The notes under the pieces were generated by a model. It was not told the DNA's origin, made no database searches, and saw only the letters and a list, made by a program, of their open reading frames with translations. Positions 52,951-62,114 of a stretch of DNA of 64,000 nucleotides are shown piece by piece. Numbering within the stretch: the stretch's first letter is position 1; each line of letters starts with the position of its first letter. Origin of the DNA: Phycicoccus endophyticus (GTDB taxonomy: Bacteria > Actinomycetota > Actinomycetes > Actinomycetales > Dermatophilaceae); contig NZ_JAANCN010000001.1 in NCBI RefSeq assembly GCF_011326735.1, positions 1 to 64,000 on the forward strand. Reading direction: 5' to 3'. The position numbers were made by a program, and so were the translations under genes.

Positions 52951-53549
52951 CCCTCGTCCGGCTCGCCGACCCGGACGAGGAGACGGACCTCCCGCAGGGT
53001 GGCCCCGTCCGGGGAGACCACCCGGTCGCGGTAGGCGCCGTCCGGTCCGAACCCCGAGGCGGTGAGGAAGCCTCGGGTGTGCTCGTCGTCGGCGGGCAGC
53101 CAGGCCGTGACCGCCTCGGCGCCGGCCTCACGCAGGACGTCGACCGAGGCGTTGAGCAGCCGGGAGCCGTGCCCCTGGCGGCGCGCGTCGGGGTGGACCG
53201 CCAGCAGGGTGACCTCGGCCCAGGCCGGGTCGGCGTCGGGGTCCTGGGAGGGGCCCACGGCCAGGGCGCCGACGACCTGGGCGCCGGCGAGGGCCACGAG
53301 CAGCCGGTGCACCCCGGGCGGCGGGTGGGCGAGGCTCTCGCGCCAGGCCCGCGCGAACGCGTCGGGCTCGAAGAGGGCGAGGACGTCCTCGGGCAGGCGC
53401 CTGGCGTAGGCGTCGCGGAAGACCGCCGCCTGGACCCGGCCGACCGCCGGCGCGTCGTTCGGGCCCGCACCGCGCACGCTGGCGTCGGCCACCGGCCCGG
53501 TGCCGGGATGCCCGTGCCCGTGCCCGTGCCCGTGCTCGGGGGCGGGCAT
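52947..53549 (-). CDS. GNAT-family N-acetyltransferase with His-Gly-rich N-terminus
   Basis: A 200-residue acetyltransferase. The acetyl-CoA site is LLAVHPDARRQGHGSRLLNA. The first residues read MPAPEHGHGHGHGHPG, a likely flexible or metal-binding tail not part of the fold. Substrate unknown. Its ATG shares one base with the enoyl-CoA hydratase stop, so the two are coupled. Confidence 0.85.
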   Translation of the reverse strand: MPAPEHGHGHGHGHPGTGPVADASVRGAGPNDAPAVGRVQAAVFRDAYARRLPEDVLALFEPDAFARAWRESLAHPPPGVHRLLVALAGAQVVGALAVGPSQDPDADPAWAEVTLLAVHPDARRQGHGSRLLNASVDVLREAGAEAVTAWLPADDEHTRGFLTASGFGPDGAYRDRVVSPDGATLREVRLLVRVGEPDEG

Positions 53550-54280
53550 CAGTGGCCCCGGAACCGGGGCTCGCGGCGCTCGGCGAAGGCCGCTCGGCCC
53601 TCGGTGAGGTCCTCACTGGCCCAGGCCCGCGCGAACGCCGCCTCGTAGCGCGCCACGGCCGGGGCGTCGTCGTGGGGGGTGTCGAGCCCGAGCTTGGACC
53701 CCGCCTGGCTCAGGGGCGCCAGGCCGGTGCAGCGCTGCGCCAGGGTGCGGGCCTCCTCGAGGCCGCCGCGCACCTGGGTGAAGCCGAGGCGCCAGGCGTC
53801 CTCGGCGTCGAGGACGGCGGCGGTGAGCACGAGGTGGCGGGCCGCGCCCTCGCCCCAGACCCGGGCCAGCCGGTCGAGGGTCCAGTGGTCGACCATGAGC
53901 CCGAGGCGCGCCACCGGGACGGCGAAGCGCGCGGAGTCCGCGACGACCCGGACGTCGCAGGCGAGCGCCAGCTGCATGCCCAGGCCCATGCACGAGCCCT
54001 CGACGGCCGCGACCGTGACGAGGGGGAGACCGGCCAGGTGCTCGAGGACCTCGGCGAGCCGCCGGGTGAACGAGACGTCCTCGAGCTCGGTGAGGTCGGC
54101 TCCGGCGCAGAAGTGGCCCTCGGCGCCGGTGACCACGAGCGCGCGCGCCCCGGCGTCCACGGCCGAGACGACGGCGGCGTGCAGCTCCTCGAGGGTGGCC
54201 AGGTCGAGGGCGTTGCGGCGGTGGGTGCGGTCGATGGTGAGGACGGCGACGTGGTCGGTGAGCGCGGCGTGGACGGACAC
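53549..54280 (-). CDS. Enoyl-CoA hydratase/isomerase family protein
   Basis: A 243-residue crotonase-fold protein. The oxyanion-hole segments EGHFCAGADLTEL and VEGSCMGLGMQLALACDVRV are clear. The first catalytic-Glu position is Gly/Met-like and the second lies near VWGEGAAR; the exact reaction is unclear. First gene of the unit with the GNAT gene and azlCD. Confidence 0.88.
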   Translation of the reverse strand: MSVHAALTDHVAVLTIDRTHRRNALDLATLEELHAAVVSAVDAGARALVVTGAEGHFCAGADLTELEDVSFTRRLAEVLEHLAGLPLVTVAAVEGSCMGLGMQLALACDVRVVADSARFAVPVARLGLMVDHWTLDRLARVWGEGAARHLVLTAAVLDAEDAWRLGFTQVRGGLEEARTLAQRCTGLAPLSQAGSKLGLDTPHDDAPAVARYEAAFARAWASEDLTEGRAAFAERREPRFRGH

Positions 54281-54312
54281 GCCGACGACCCTACCGATGA
54301 CCGGCCAGGGGC

Positions 54313-54780
54313 TCAGCGGCGCTCGTAGGTGACCCAGGCGAAGTGCTCGCGCGGCTCACGCGCGCTCTCCCGCCAGGTGCTCGGGTCGACCGGGGGGAAG
54401 TGCACGTCGCCGGCGGGCTCGAGGTCGACCTCGGTGAGCAGCAGCCGGTGGGCGTAGGGCATCGCCGCCGCGTACACCTCACCGCCACCGGCGACGAAGA
54501 CCTCGTCGGCGGGCCCGGCGAGCGAGAGCGCCTCGGCGAGGGAGTGGGTGGTCTCGACCTCGGCGTGCGACCAGTGCGGCTGGCGGGTGATGACGATGGT
54601 GCGCCGCCCGGGCAGGGCCCGGCCGATGGAGTCGAAGGTGCGGCGCCCCATGACGAGCGGGTGGCCCATCGTCGTGCGCTTGAAGAAGGCGAAGTCCTCG
54701 GGCAGGTGCCACGGCAGCGAGCTGCCCGAGCCGATGACCCCGTTACGGGCGACGGCGGCGATGAGGGAGACGCGGGTCAT
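54313..54780 (-). CDS. folA: Dihydrofolate reductase FolA
   Basis: A 155-residue enzyme, [19 protein letters not shown], with [19 protein letters not shown] (catalytic acid), [17 protein letters not shown] and [18 protein letters not shown]. It regenerates tetrahydrofolate. It overlaps thyA by 4 nt, coupling it to the enzyme that makes its substrate. Confidence 0.95.
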   Translation of the reverse strand: MTRVSLIAAVARNGVIGSGSSLPWHLPEDFAFFKRTTMGHPLVMGRRTFDSIGRALPGRRTIVITRQPHWSHAEVETTHSLAEALSLAGPADEVFVAGGGEVYAAAMPYAHRLLLTEVDLEPAGDVHFPPVDPSTWRESAREPREHFAWVTYERR

Positions 54781-55586
54781 ACCGCGATCGGGGCCTTGAT
54801 CGAGGGGTGGGCCTCGTAGCCGACGAGCTCGAAGTCCTCCAGCTCGTAGGCGTCGATGCTCTCGCGCGGGGTGATCCGCATCGTCGGCAGGGGGCCCGGC
54901 TCGCGGCTGCGCTGGAGCGCCGCCTGCTCGAGGTGGTTGAGGTAGAGGTGGGCGTCGCCGAGGGTGTGGACGAGCTCGCCGGGGCGCAGGTCGGTCTGCT
55001 GGGCGACCATCATCGTGAGCAGCGCGTAGCTCGCGATGTTGAAGGGGACCCCGAGGAAGACGTCGGCGCTGCGCTGGTAGAGCTGGCAGTCCAGGTGGGC
55101 CGGGCCGCCGTCGTCGGCGGGGCGGACGTAGAACTGGAACATCGTGTGGCACGGCGGCAGGGCCATCGCCTCGACCTCGGCCACGTTCCAGGCCGAGACG
55201 AGGTGCCGGCGCGAGTCGGGGTTGGTCCGCAGGGACTCCAGGACGGCGGCGATCTGGTCGACCGTGCGGCCGTCCGGCGTCGGCCAGGAGCGCCACTGGT
55301 GCCCGTAGACCGGCCCGAGGTCGCCGTGCTCGTCGGCCCACTCGTCCCAGATGGTGATGCCGCGCTCCTGCAGCCAGCGCACGTTGGTGTCGCCGCGCAG
55401 GAACCACAGCAGCTCCCCGATGATCGAGCGCAGGTGCAGCCGCTTGGTGGTGAGGACGGGGAAGCCGGCGGTGAGGTCGAAGCGCATCTGGTACCCGAAG
55501 ACGCTGCGTGTCCCGGTGCCGGTGCGGTCGGACTTGCGCACACCGTGGCTGGCGACGTGGTCGAGCAGGTCGAGGTACTGGCGCAC
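54777..55586 (-). CDS. thyA: Thymidylate synthase ThyA
   Basis: A 269-residue enzyme starting at GTG ([20 protein letters not shown]). [16 protein letters not shown], the catalytic Cys in [31 protein letters not shown] and GDAHLYLNH are all present. It makes dTMP from dUMP with methylene-THF. Leaderless: TAGTCT lies 6 nt upstream. Many Actinobacteria carry thyX at this position instead. Confidence 0.96.
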   Translation of the reverse strand: MRQYLDLLDHVASHGVRKSDRTGTGTRSVFGYQMRFDLTAGFPVLTTKRLHLRSIIGELLWFLRGDTNVRWLQERGITIWDEWADEHGDLGPVYGHQWRSWPTPDGRTVDQIAAVLESLRTNPDSRRHLVSAWNVAEVEAMALPPCHTMFQFYVRPADDGGPAHLDCQLYQRSADVFLGVPFNIASYALLTMMVAQQTDLRPGELVHTLGDAHLYLNHLEQAALQRSREPGPLPTMRITPRESIDAYELEDFELVGYEAHPSIKAPIAV

Positions 55587-55592
55587 GCCGCG

Positions 55593-55598
55593 AGACTA
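55593..55598 (-). promoter_or_regulatory. -10 box of the thyA-folA operon
   Basis: Reads TAGTCT on the minus strand, 6 nt before the thyA GTG. Confidence 0.6.
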
Positions 55599-55657
55599 CT
55601 CGGCACCGCCGACTCACCGGTCGCCCGACGGGTGGGCCGGCCCGCGCGGGCGAGCAC

Positions 55658-55663
55658 TACGCT
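55658..55663 (+). promoter_or_regulatory. -10 box of the dapA-rnj operon
   Basis: TACGCT, 7 nt before the dapA ATG. Confidence 0.6.
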
Positions 55664-55670
55664 GGAGGGC

Positions 55671-56567
55671 ATGCCTCCCTCACCCTTCGGCCGGGTCCTC
55701 ACCGCGATGGTCACGCCGATGGTGCCGGGCGGGGCGGTCGACGAGGGTGGTCTCGAGGCCCTCGTCGAGCACCTGCTCGCGACCGGCCACGACGGGCTCG
55801 TCGTCAACGGCACGACGGGGGAGGCCTCGACGCTCACCGACGAGGAGAGCATCGCGACGGTCGCCCGGGTCTCCCGGGCCGCGGCCGGGCGAGCCCGGGT
55901 GGTGGCGGGTGTCGGGTCCAACGACACCGCGCACGCCGTCCACATGGCCACCGAGGCGGCCCGGGCCGGGGCCGAGGGTCTGTTGCTCGTCTCGCCGTAC
56001 TACAACAAGCCCACCCAGCCCGGCCTCGTCGCCCACTGTCGTGCGGTGGCCGACGCCACCGACCTGCCGGTCATGCTCTACGACATCCCCGGGCGCACCG
56101 GCATCGCGTTCGCCCACGAGACGCTGCTCGCCCTCGCCGAGCATCCCCGCGTGCTCGCCGTCAAGGACGCCAAGGGCGACCTGTGGGCGGCGACCCGCGC
56201 GATGGCCGCGACCGACCTGCTGTGGTTCAGCGGTGAGGACGCGCTCAACCTGCCGCTGCTCGCCCTGGGGGCCACCGGCGTGGTCTCGGTCGTCGGCCAC
56301 GTCGCCGGTGCGCACTACCGGGCGATGGTCGAGGCCGTCGACCGCGGCGACCTGGTGAGCGCGCGGCGGCTGCACGCCGGCCTCGTGCCCGTCGTCGAGG
56401 CGCTCATGACCACCTCGCAGGGCGCGATCATGGCCAAGGCCGCGCTCGTCGAGCTCGGCGTCCTCGAGCACGCCACCGTCCGCCTGCCCCTGGTCGAGTC
56501 GCCGCCCGAGCACCTCGCGCTGCTCCGCACGGCCCTGGCCACCCTCCCCACCCCGAAGGACTCATGA
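55671..56567 (+). CDS. dapA: 4-hydroxy-tetrahydrodipicolinate synthase DapA
   Basis: A 298-residue TIM-barrel lyase. VVNGTTGEASTLTDEE, LLVSPYYNKPTQPG (catalytic Tyr), YDIPGRTGI and the Schiff-base Lys in VLAVKDAKGDLW are present. It condenses pyruvate with aspartate semialdehyde. It overlaps rnj by 4 nt. Confidence 0.96.
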   Translation: MPPSPFGRVLTAMVTPMVPGGAVDEGGLEALVEHLLATGHDGLVVNGTTGEASTLTDEESIATVARVSRAAAGRARVVAGVGSNDTAHAVHMATEAARAGAEGLLLVSPYYNKPTQPGLVAHCRAVADATDLPVMLYDIPGRTGIAFAHETLLALAEHPRVLAVKDAKGDLWAATRAMAATDLLWFSGEDALNLPLLALGATGVVSVVGHVAGAHYRAMVEAVDRGDLVSARRLHAGLVPVVEALMTTSQGAIMAKAALVELGVLEHATVRLPLVESPPEHLALLRTALATLPTPKDS

Positions 56568-58249
56568 GCCACCCCCACCCCGACCTGGACACCCCCGCCC
56601 CGCTCGCCCCCGGAGGCGTCCGGGTGACCCCCCTCGGCGGCCTCGGCGAGATCGGCCGCAACATGACGGTCGTCGAGCACGAGGGGCAGCTGCTCGTCAT
56701 CGACTGCGGCGTCCTCTTCCCCGACGACCACCACCCGGGGATCGACCTCATCCTGCCGGACTTCTCCTCGATCGAGGACCGCCTCGAGCAGGTGCAGGCC
56801 ATCGTCCTCACCCACGGCCACGAGGACCACATCGGGGCGGTGCCCTACCTGCTGCGCCTCAAGCCGGACATCCCGCTCGTCGGCTCGCAGCTGACCCTGG
56901 CGCTCGTCGAGGCCAAGCTCAAGGAGCACCGGATCACCCCGTTCACCCTCGGGGTGGCCGAAGGGGCCCGGGAGCGGCTCGGGGTGTTCGACTGCGAGTT
57001 CGTCGCCGTGAACCACTCCATCCCCGACGCGCTCGCGGTGTGCGTGCGCACCTCCGGGGGGACCCTGCTGCACACCGGTGACTTCAAGATGGACCAGCTC
57101 CCGCTCGACGGGCGCCTGACCGACCTGCGCGCCTTCGCCCGGCTCGGGGAGGAGGGTGTCGACCTGTTCCTCACCGACAGCACCAACGCCGAGGTCCCCG
57201 GCTTCACCACCCCCGAGCGGGAGATCGCGCCGGCCATCGACAAGGTCTTCCGGCACGCCGAGCGGCGGATCATCGTCGCCTGCTTCTCCTCGCACGTCCA
57301 CCGGGTCCAGCAGGTGCTCGACGCCGCGTCCAAGGCCGGCCGCAAGGTGGCACTCATCGGCCGTTCGATGGTGCGCAACATGGGCATCGCCGCCGAGCTG
57401 GGCTACCTGCACGTGCCCGACGGCGTGCTCGTCGACGTCAAGGCGCTCGACGACCTGCCCGACCGCAAGGTCGTCCTCGTGTGCACGGGGAGCCAGGGCG
57501 AGCCGATGGCCGCCCTCTCGCGGATGGCCAACCGCGACCACCGGATCGAGGTGGGGGAGGGCGACACCGTCCTGCTCGCCTCCTCGCTCATCCCCGGCAA
57601 CGAGAACGCCGTCTACCGCGTGATCAACGGCCTGATGCGGCTCGGCGCGACCGTCGTCCACAAGGGCAACGCGAAGGTGCACGTCTCCGGGCACGCCAGC
57701 GCCGGCGAGCTGCTCTACTGCTACAACATCGTCAAGCCGCGCAACGTGCTGCCGGTGCACGGGGAGTGGCGCCACCTCAAGGCCAACGCCGAGCTCGCGG
57801 TCCAGACCGGGGTGCACCCCCGGGGGGTCGTCGTCGTCGAGGACGGCGTCGCCGTCGACCTCGTGGGCGGGCGGGTCCGGGTGGCCGGTGCGGTCGAGTG
57901 CGGCTACGTGTACGTCGACGGGTCCTCGGTCGGCGAGGCGGACGAGACCCTGCTCAAGGACCGTCGGATCCTGCGCGACGAGGGGTTCATCTCGGTGGTG
58001 GTCGTCGTCGACTCCAGCAGCGGGAAGCTCGTCGCCGGGCCGGAGATCATCGCGCGCGGGTTCACCCCCGACGACATCGTCTTCGACGAGGTCCGGCCCC
58101 GCATCGAGGAGGCGCTGGCCCAGGCGACCGCCCAGGGGGTCACCGACTCCTACCAGCTCCAGCAGGTCGTCCGCCGGACCCTCGGCACCTGGGTGGGGCG
58201 CAGGATCCGCCGGCGGCCGATGATCATCCCGACGGTCATCGAGGCCTGA
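56564..58249 (+). CDS. rnj: Ribonuclease J
   Basis: A 561-residue metallo-beta-lactamase/beta-CASP nuclease. Zinc ligands in VLTHGHEDHIGAVPYL, NMTVVEHEGQLLVIDCG, the LTDSTNAEVPG segment, SSHVHRVQQVLDAASKAG and HVSGHASAGEL. It has 5' exo- and endonuclease activity in RNA turnover. Translationally coupled to dapA, as in many Actinobacteria. Confidence 0.95.
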   Translation: MSHPHPDLDTPAPLAPGGVRVTPLGGLGEIGRNMTVVEHEGQLLVIDCGVLFPDDHHPGIDLILPDFSSIEDRLEQVQAIVLTHGHEDHIGAVPYLLRLKPDIPLVGSQLTLALVEAKLKEHRITPFTLGVAEGARERLGVFDCEFVAVNHSIPDALAVCVRTSGGTLLHTGDFKMDQLPLDGRLTDLRAFARLGEEGVDLFLTDSTNAEVPGFTTPEREIAPAIDKVFRHAERRIIVACFSSHVHRVQQVLDAASKAGRKVALIGRSMVRNMGIAAELGYLHVPDGVLVDVKALDDLPDRKVVLVCTGSQGEPMAALSRMANRDHRIEVGEGDTVLLASSLIPGNENAVYRVINGLMRLGATVVHKGNAKVHVSGHASAGELLYCYNIVKPRNVLPVHGEWRHLKANAELAVQTGVHPRGVVVVEDGVAVDLVGGRVRVAGAVECGYVYVDGSSVGEADETLLKDRRILRDEGFISVVVVVDSSSGKLVAGPEIIARGFTPDDIVFDEVRPRIEEALAQATAQGVTDSYQLQQVVRRTLGTWVGRRIRRRPMIIPTVIEA

Positions 58250-58601
58250 GCCCGCCCGAGCGACGGGCGGCCGGCAGGTTCTCGGATCTTTTTTCGCCGA
58301 TGAGCACGTGCCAACAGTAAAGAGTTAGTAAAGTGGGAGTCAGCGCAGGGTCAAGCCACTCTCCGGGCAGGGCTCTTCGCCCGCCCCGGAGGTCCCCCAT
58401 CCGCCCAGCGCGTCCCCCGCTTCGGCGGGGGGCTCCCAGGGTGGGAGACACAGGTGCCGGCCTCGACCCTTCCACGGGGCCGGCAGGTGCGGCGTCCCAC
58501 TCGAAGACAGGGGTCGAGCGGGACGCCGCACTCCTGTCTGGCGTGGCGGTGCTCCGCGTGTGACGCGTGAGTCCTGTGTGACTCTCGCGTAGCCTGCGGG
58601 C
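58250..58601. other. 352-bp gap between rnj and ftsK: AT-rich 11-bp repeat plus a chain of strong hairpins
   Basis: No convincing gene. It holds a short stem after rnj (58252-58270), a T run at 58289-58294, direct repeats AGTAAAG at 58316-58322 and 58327-58333 (11 bp apart) in an unusually AT-rich island, a TAAAGT -10-like hexamer at 58329-58334, and hairpins at 58361-58391, 58414-58431 (TTCG loop), 58433-58447, 58455-58485 and 58488-58530 (16-bp stem with one mismatch). A structured RNA is possible. Confidence 0.55.
58590..58595 (+). promoter_or_regulatory. -10 box of ftsK
   Basis: TAGCCT, 6 nt before the ftsK ATG, so ftsK appears to be leaderless and independent of the hairpin region. Confidence 0.6.
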
Positions 58602-61340
58602 ATGGCGACACGCACGTCCACGACCTCGCGCGCCCGCGGCGGCACCCGACGCCCCGCGAGCCGCTCGGGGTCGGCGGCGCCCCGGGCCCGGCGGCGCACC
58701 CCACCCAAGGGGGGGCTCCCGCTGCCGCTGCGGGCCGCCCAGAGCACGTGGATGGGCCTGGCCCACGCGACCGGCGCCGTGGCGCGCAAGGTCGGCGACA
58801 CCGGCCGCGACCTCGAGCCCGAGCACCGTCGTGACGGGGTGGGGCTGCTGCTCGTCGCCCTCGCCGTCGTCGTCGCCTCGCGGGAGTGGTGGGGGATGCC
58901 CGGCGCGGTGGGGACCATCGTCCACGCCGTGGTCGCCGGCACCCTCGGCAAGGTCGGGTACGCCGCCCCGCTCGTGCTCCTCGCGTTCGGGCTGCGCATC
59001 CTGCGCGCTCCCGCCGACGACGCGGCCACCTCGCGGATGGCGGTGGGCACGGTCGCGCTGACCTTCGCCACCTGTGGCCTCGTGCACGTCTCGGCCGGCA
59101 TCCCGACCCCGCCCGAGGGGGCGGACGGCATGCGGGCCGCGGGGGGCATCATCGGCTTCCTCGCCTCCAGCCCGCTCGAGGCCGCGGTCTCGGTGTACGG
59201 CACCGTGCCCCTCCTGCTGCTCCTCGGACTCTTCGGGGTCCTCGTCCTCACCGCGACCCCGCTGCACCAGGTACCGCAGCGGCTGCGCGAGGTCGCCGAC
59301 CGGCTCACCGGTGCCCAGCCGGCCACCGCCGAGGACCCGGAACCGGAGCCGGAACCGCGGCGCCGGCGCCCCCGCCGGACGCCCGAGACCGACGAGGTCG
59401 CCGAGCGCGAGGCCTTCGAGCAGGCCGTCGCCGTCGACCCCCGGACCGGCAAGCGGCTGCGGCCGGGCCAGAAGCGGCCCGCCGCGCCCGACGCCGCGGC
59501 TGCCGGGGGAGACCCGGCCGGGTCCGCCGGGCTCGCCCCCTCCGCGGCGGCCGCCAAGACCTCCCTGGAGGCCCCGCCCACCTCGCAGCTTCCCCAGCGC
59601 GTCGAGCAGCTCTCGCTCGCCGGCGACGTCACCTACGCCCTGCCCGACTCCGGGATCCTCTCGGCCGGCAGCCCGCACAAGACGCGCAGCGCGGCCAACG
59701 ACCGGGTCGTCGAGGCGCTCACCCAGGTGCTCGAGCAGTTCGACATCGACGCCCAGGTGACCGGGTTCACCCGCGGGCCGACGGTCACCCGCTACGAGGT
59801 CGAGCTCGGCCCCGGGATCAAGGTCGAGCGGGTGACCGCCCTCTCGCGCAACATCGCCTACGCGGTCGCGAGCGCCGACGTGCGCATCCTCTCGCCGATC
59901 CCCGGCAAGTCCGCGATCGGCATCGAGATCCCCAACACCGACCGCGAGAAGGTGAGCCTCGGGGACGTGCTGCGCAGCCAGGTGGCCCGCGGGACCGAGC
60001 ACCCCATGGTCATGGGCGTCGGCAAGGACGTCGAGGGCGGGTACGTCATCGCCAACCTCGCCAAGATGCCGCACATGCTCGTCGCCGGGGCCACCGGCGC
60101 GGGCAAGTCCAGCTTCGTCAACTCGCTCATCGTCTCGGTCCTCATGCGGGCCACCCCGGACGAGGTTCGCCTCGTCCTCGTCGACCCCAAGCGGGTGGAG
60201 CTGACCGCCTACGAAGGCATCCCGCACCTGATCACCCCGATCATCACGAGCCCGAAGAAGGCCGCGGAGGCCCTCCAGTGGGTCGTGCGGGAGATGGACA
60301 CCCGCTACGACGACCTCGCGCAGTTCGGCTTCAAGCACATCGACGACTTCAACAAGGCGGTGCGGGCCGGCAAGGTCTCGCCCGTGCCGGGCTCGGAGCG
60401 GGTCATCGCGCCCTACCCGTACCTGCTCGTCATCGTCGACGAGCTCGCCGACCTGATGATGGTCGCCCCCCGCGACGTCGAGGAGTCGATCGTCCGGATC
60501 ACCCAGCTCGCCCGGGCGGCGGGCATCCACCTCGTCCTGGCGACCCAGCGACCCTCGGTCGACGTGGTCACCGGCCTGATCAAGGCCAACGTGCCCTCCC
60601 GGATGGCGTTTGCCACCTCCTCGCTCGCCGACAGCCGGGTCGTGCTCGACCAGCCCGGCGCCGAGAAGCTCATCGGCCAGGGCGACGCGCTCTTCCTGCC
60701 GATGGGCGCGAGCAAGCCGATGCGCGTCCAGGGCGCGTGGGTGACCGAGTCCGAGATCCACGGCGTCGTCGGGCACGTCAAGGGCCAGCTCGCGCCGGCC
60801 TACCGCGAGGACGTCACCGTCGCCGCGCCGAAGAAGCAGGTCGACGACGACATCGGCGACGACCTCGACCTGCTGCTCCAGGCGACCGAGCTCGTCGTGA
60901 CGACCCAGTTCGGGTCCACCTCGATGCTCCAGCGCAAGCTGCGGGTCGGCTTCGCCAAGGCCGGCCGGCTCATGGACCTGCTCGAGTCGCGTGGCGTCGT
61001 CGGCCCGAGCGAGGGCTCCAAGGCGCGCGACGTGCTCGTCAAGGCCGAGGACCTGCCGACCACCCTGGCGCTGCTGCGCGGCGAGGACGTCCCCGAGGCC
61101 GAGGAGCCGTTCGACGGCGAGGCGATGGACGGCGACGCCCACACCCTCGCCCGGGCGGCCGCGCCCGGGGGTGCGACCCCGCCTGCCGGTCCGAGCGGCG
61201 AGGACACCGCGGAGGTGCCCGTCGTGCGCTACGGGGTCGACGCCGTCGCCGAGGACCTCGACCGCTACCCGGTCGCCGTCGACCACGGCGACGGCGAGGA
61301 CGGCTCCGAGGACGCCTGGGACCTCACCGGCCGGCGCTGA
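58602..61340 (+). CDS. ftsK: DNA translocase FtsK/SpoIIIE
   Basis: A 912-residue protein. An Arg-rich N-terminus (1-45), four membrane spans (about 80-215), a charged linker, and the motor: Walker A MLVAGATGAGKSSFVNSL, LVLVDPKRVELTAYEG, Walker B VIVDELADLMMVAP and ATQRPSVDVVTGLIKAN. A winged-helix gamma domain (TSMLQRKLRVGFAKAGRLMD) reads KOPS-like DNA. It clears chromosome DNA from the septum. An acidic C-terminal tail of about 85 residues is extra. Confidence 0.95.
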   Translation: MATRTSTTSRARGGTRRPASRSGSAAPRARRRTPPKGGLPLPLRAAQSTWMGLAHATGAVARKVGDTGRDLEPEHRRDGVGLLLVALAVVVASREWWGMPGAVGTIVHAVVAGTLGKVGYAAPLVLLAFGLRILRAPADDAATSRMAVGTVALTFATCGLVHVSAGIPTPPEGADGMRAAGGIIGFLASSPLEAAVSVYGTVPLLLLLGLFGVLVLTATPLHQVPQRLREVADRLTGAQPATAEDPEPEPEPRRRRPRRTPETDEVAEREAFEQAVAVDPRTGKRLRPGQKRPAAPDAAAAGGDPAGSAGLAPSAAAAKTSLEAPPTSQLPQRVEQLSLAGDVTYALPDSGILSAGSPHKTRSAANDRVVEALTQVLEQFDIDAQVTGFTRGPTVTRYEVELGPGIKVERVTALSRNIAYAVASADVRILSPIPGKSAIGIEIPNTDREKVSLGDVLRSQVARGTEHPMVMGVGKDVEGGYVIANLAKMPHMLVAGATGAGKSSFVNSLIVSVLMRATPDEVRLVLVDPKRVELTAYEGIPHLITPIITSPKKAAEALQWVVREMDTRYDDLAQFGFKHIDDFNKAVRAGKVSPVPGSERVIAPYPYLLVIVDELADLMMVAPRDVEESIVRITQLARAAGIHLVLATQRPSVDVVTGLIKANVPSRMAFATSSLADSRVVLDQPGAEKLIGQGDALFLPMGASKPMRVQGAWVTESEIHGVVGHVKGQLAPAYREDVTVAAPKKQVDDDIGDDLDLLLQATELVVTTQFGSTSMLQRKLRVGFAKAGRLMDLLESRGVVGPSEGSKARDVLVKAEDLPTTLALLRGEDVPEAEEPFDGEAMDGDAHTLARAAAPGGATPPAGPSGEDTAEVPVVRYGVDAVAEDLDRYPVAVDHGDGEDGSEDAWDLTGRR

Positions 61341-61371
61341 CCGGCATCCCCGCCGGGCGCCGCCCGGGGAC

Positions 61372-61377
61372 TACGGT
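61372..61377 (+). promoter_or_regulatory. -10 box of the 61385 gene
   Basis: TACGGT, 7 nt before the ATG. Confidence 0.55.
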
Positions 61378-61384
61378 GTCGGCC

Positions 61385-62101
61385 ATGGCGGTGATGTGGG
61401 ACGAGCTCCAGGAGCCGGCCTCGACGTGGGGCCGGTGGCGGGCGACGCTGCGCAAGCAGCCCTCGGCCTTCCTCCTGATGGCCCAGGTGCTCGTCATCCT
61501 CCTGCTGCCCTTCCTCCAGGACAGCGGCCCCCAGAGCACGGGCCTGGGCCGGGCGCTCATCTCCCTGCTCAGCCTCGCTGCGGTCACCGCGGCGGTGTTC
61601 ACCGTGCGCAGCACGCCGGCCCTGACCTGGCTGTCGGTGATCTTCGCGCTCCCCGCTGCCGTCTTCGAGGTGTGGAGCATCCTCAGCCCGGAGTCGCTCG
61701 TGCTCGTGCTGGCCCACACGGCCCTCGCGGTCTTCTACGTCTACACGGCCTACGCGCTCATCTCGTACATGTTCGAGGACGCCTGGGTCACCAAGGACGA
61801 GCTGTTCGCCGTCGGCGCCTGCTTCACGGTCCTCGTCTTCGCCTTCGCCTACGTCTTCTTGGCCATCCAGGAGGTCTGGCCGCACTCGTTCACCTCGGTC
61901 GACGGGCCCGGGCAGCGCAGCCTGCTCGAGCTGCTCTACTTCTCCGGCGCCAACCTCACGAGCGTCGGGCTCTCGGACGTCGGGCCGGTGCGCCCGCAGG
62001 CCCGGGCCGTGGTGACGATCGAGCAGCTCGGCGGCGTGCTCTACGTCGCGATGGTCATCTCCCGGCTCGTCGCCCTCACGGTGATGCGCGCCCGGCAGTG
62101 A
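61385..62101 (+). CDS. Ion-channel-like membrane protein with an altered pore filter
   Basis: A 238-residue protein with about six hydrophobic spans, the last two flanking a pore-loop-like stretch: LLELLYFSGANLTSVGLSDVG, about residues 178-198, then PVRPQARAVVTIEQLGGVLY. This matches two-helix potassium channels (Ion_trans_2), where T-V-G-Y-G-D is expected. Here the filter position reads SVGLSD. It might be a channel of different selectivity or a non-conducting relative. A second in-frame ATG is at 61394. Confidence 0.78.
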   Translation: MAVMWDELQEPASTWGRWRATLRKQPSAFLLMAQVLVILLLPFLQDSGPQSTGLGRALISLLSLAAVTAAVFTVRSTPALTWLSVIFALPAAVFEVWSILSPESLVLVLAHTALAVFYVYTAYALISYMFEDAWVTKDELFAVGACFTVLVFAFAYVFLAIQEVWPHSFTSVDGPGQRSLLELLYFSGANLTSVGLSDVGPVRPQARAVVTIEQLGGVLYVAMVISRLVALTVMRARQ

Positions 62102-62114
62102 CCCGGCCCGCCGG

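Noticed and set aside
58236-61286. 1016-codon minus-strand open frame opposite ftsK
   Set aside because: Pure shadow of ftsK, with His/Asp/Val/Arg-rich low-complexity sequence.
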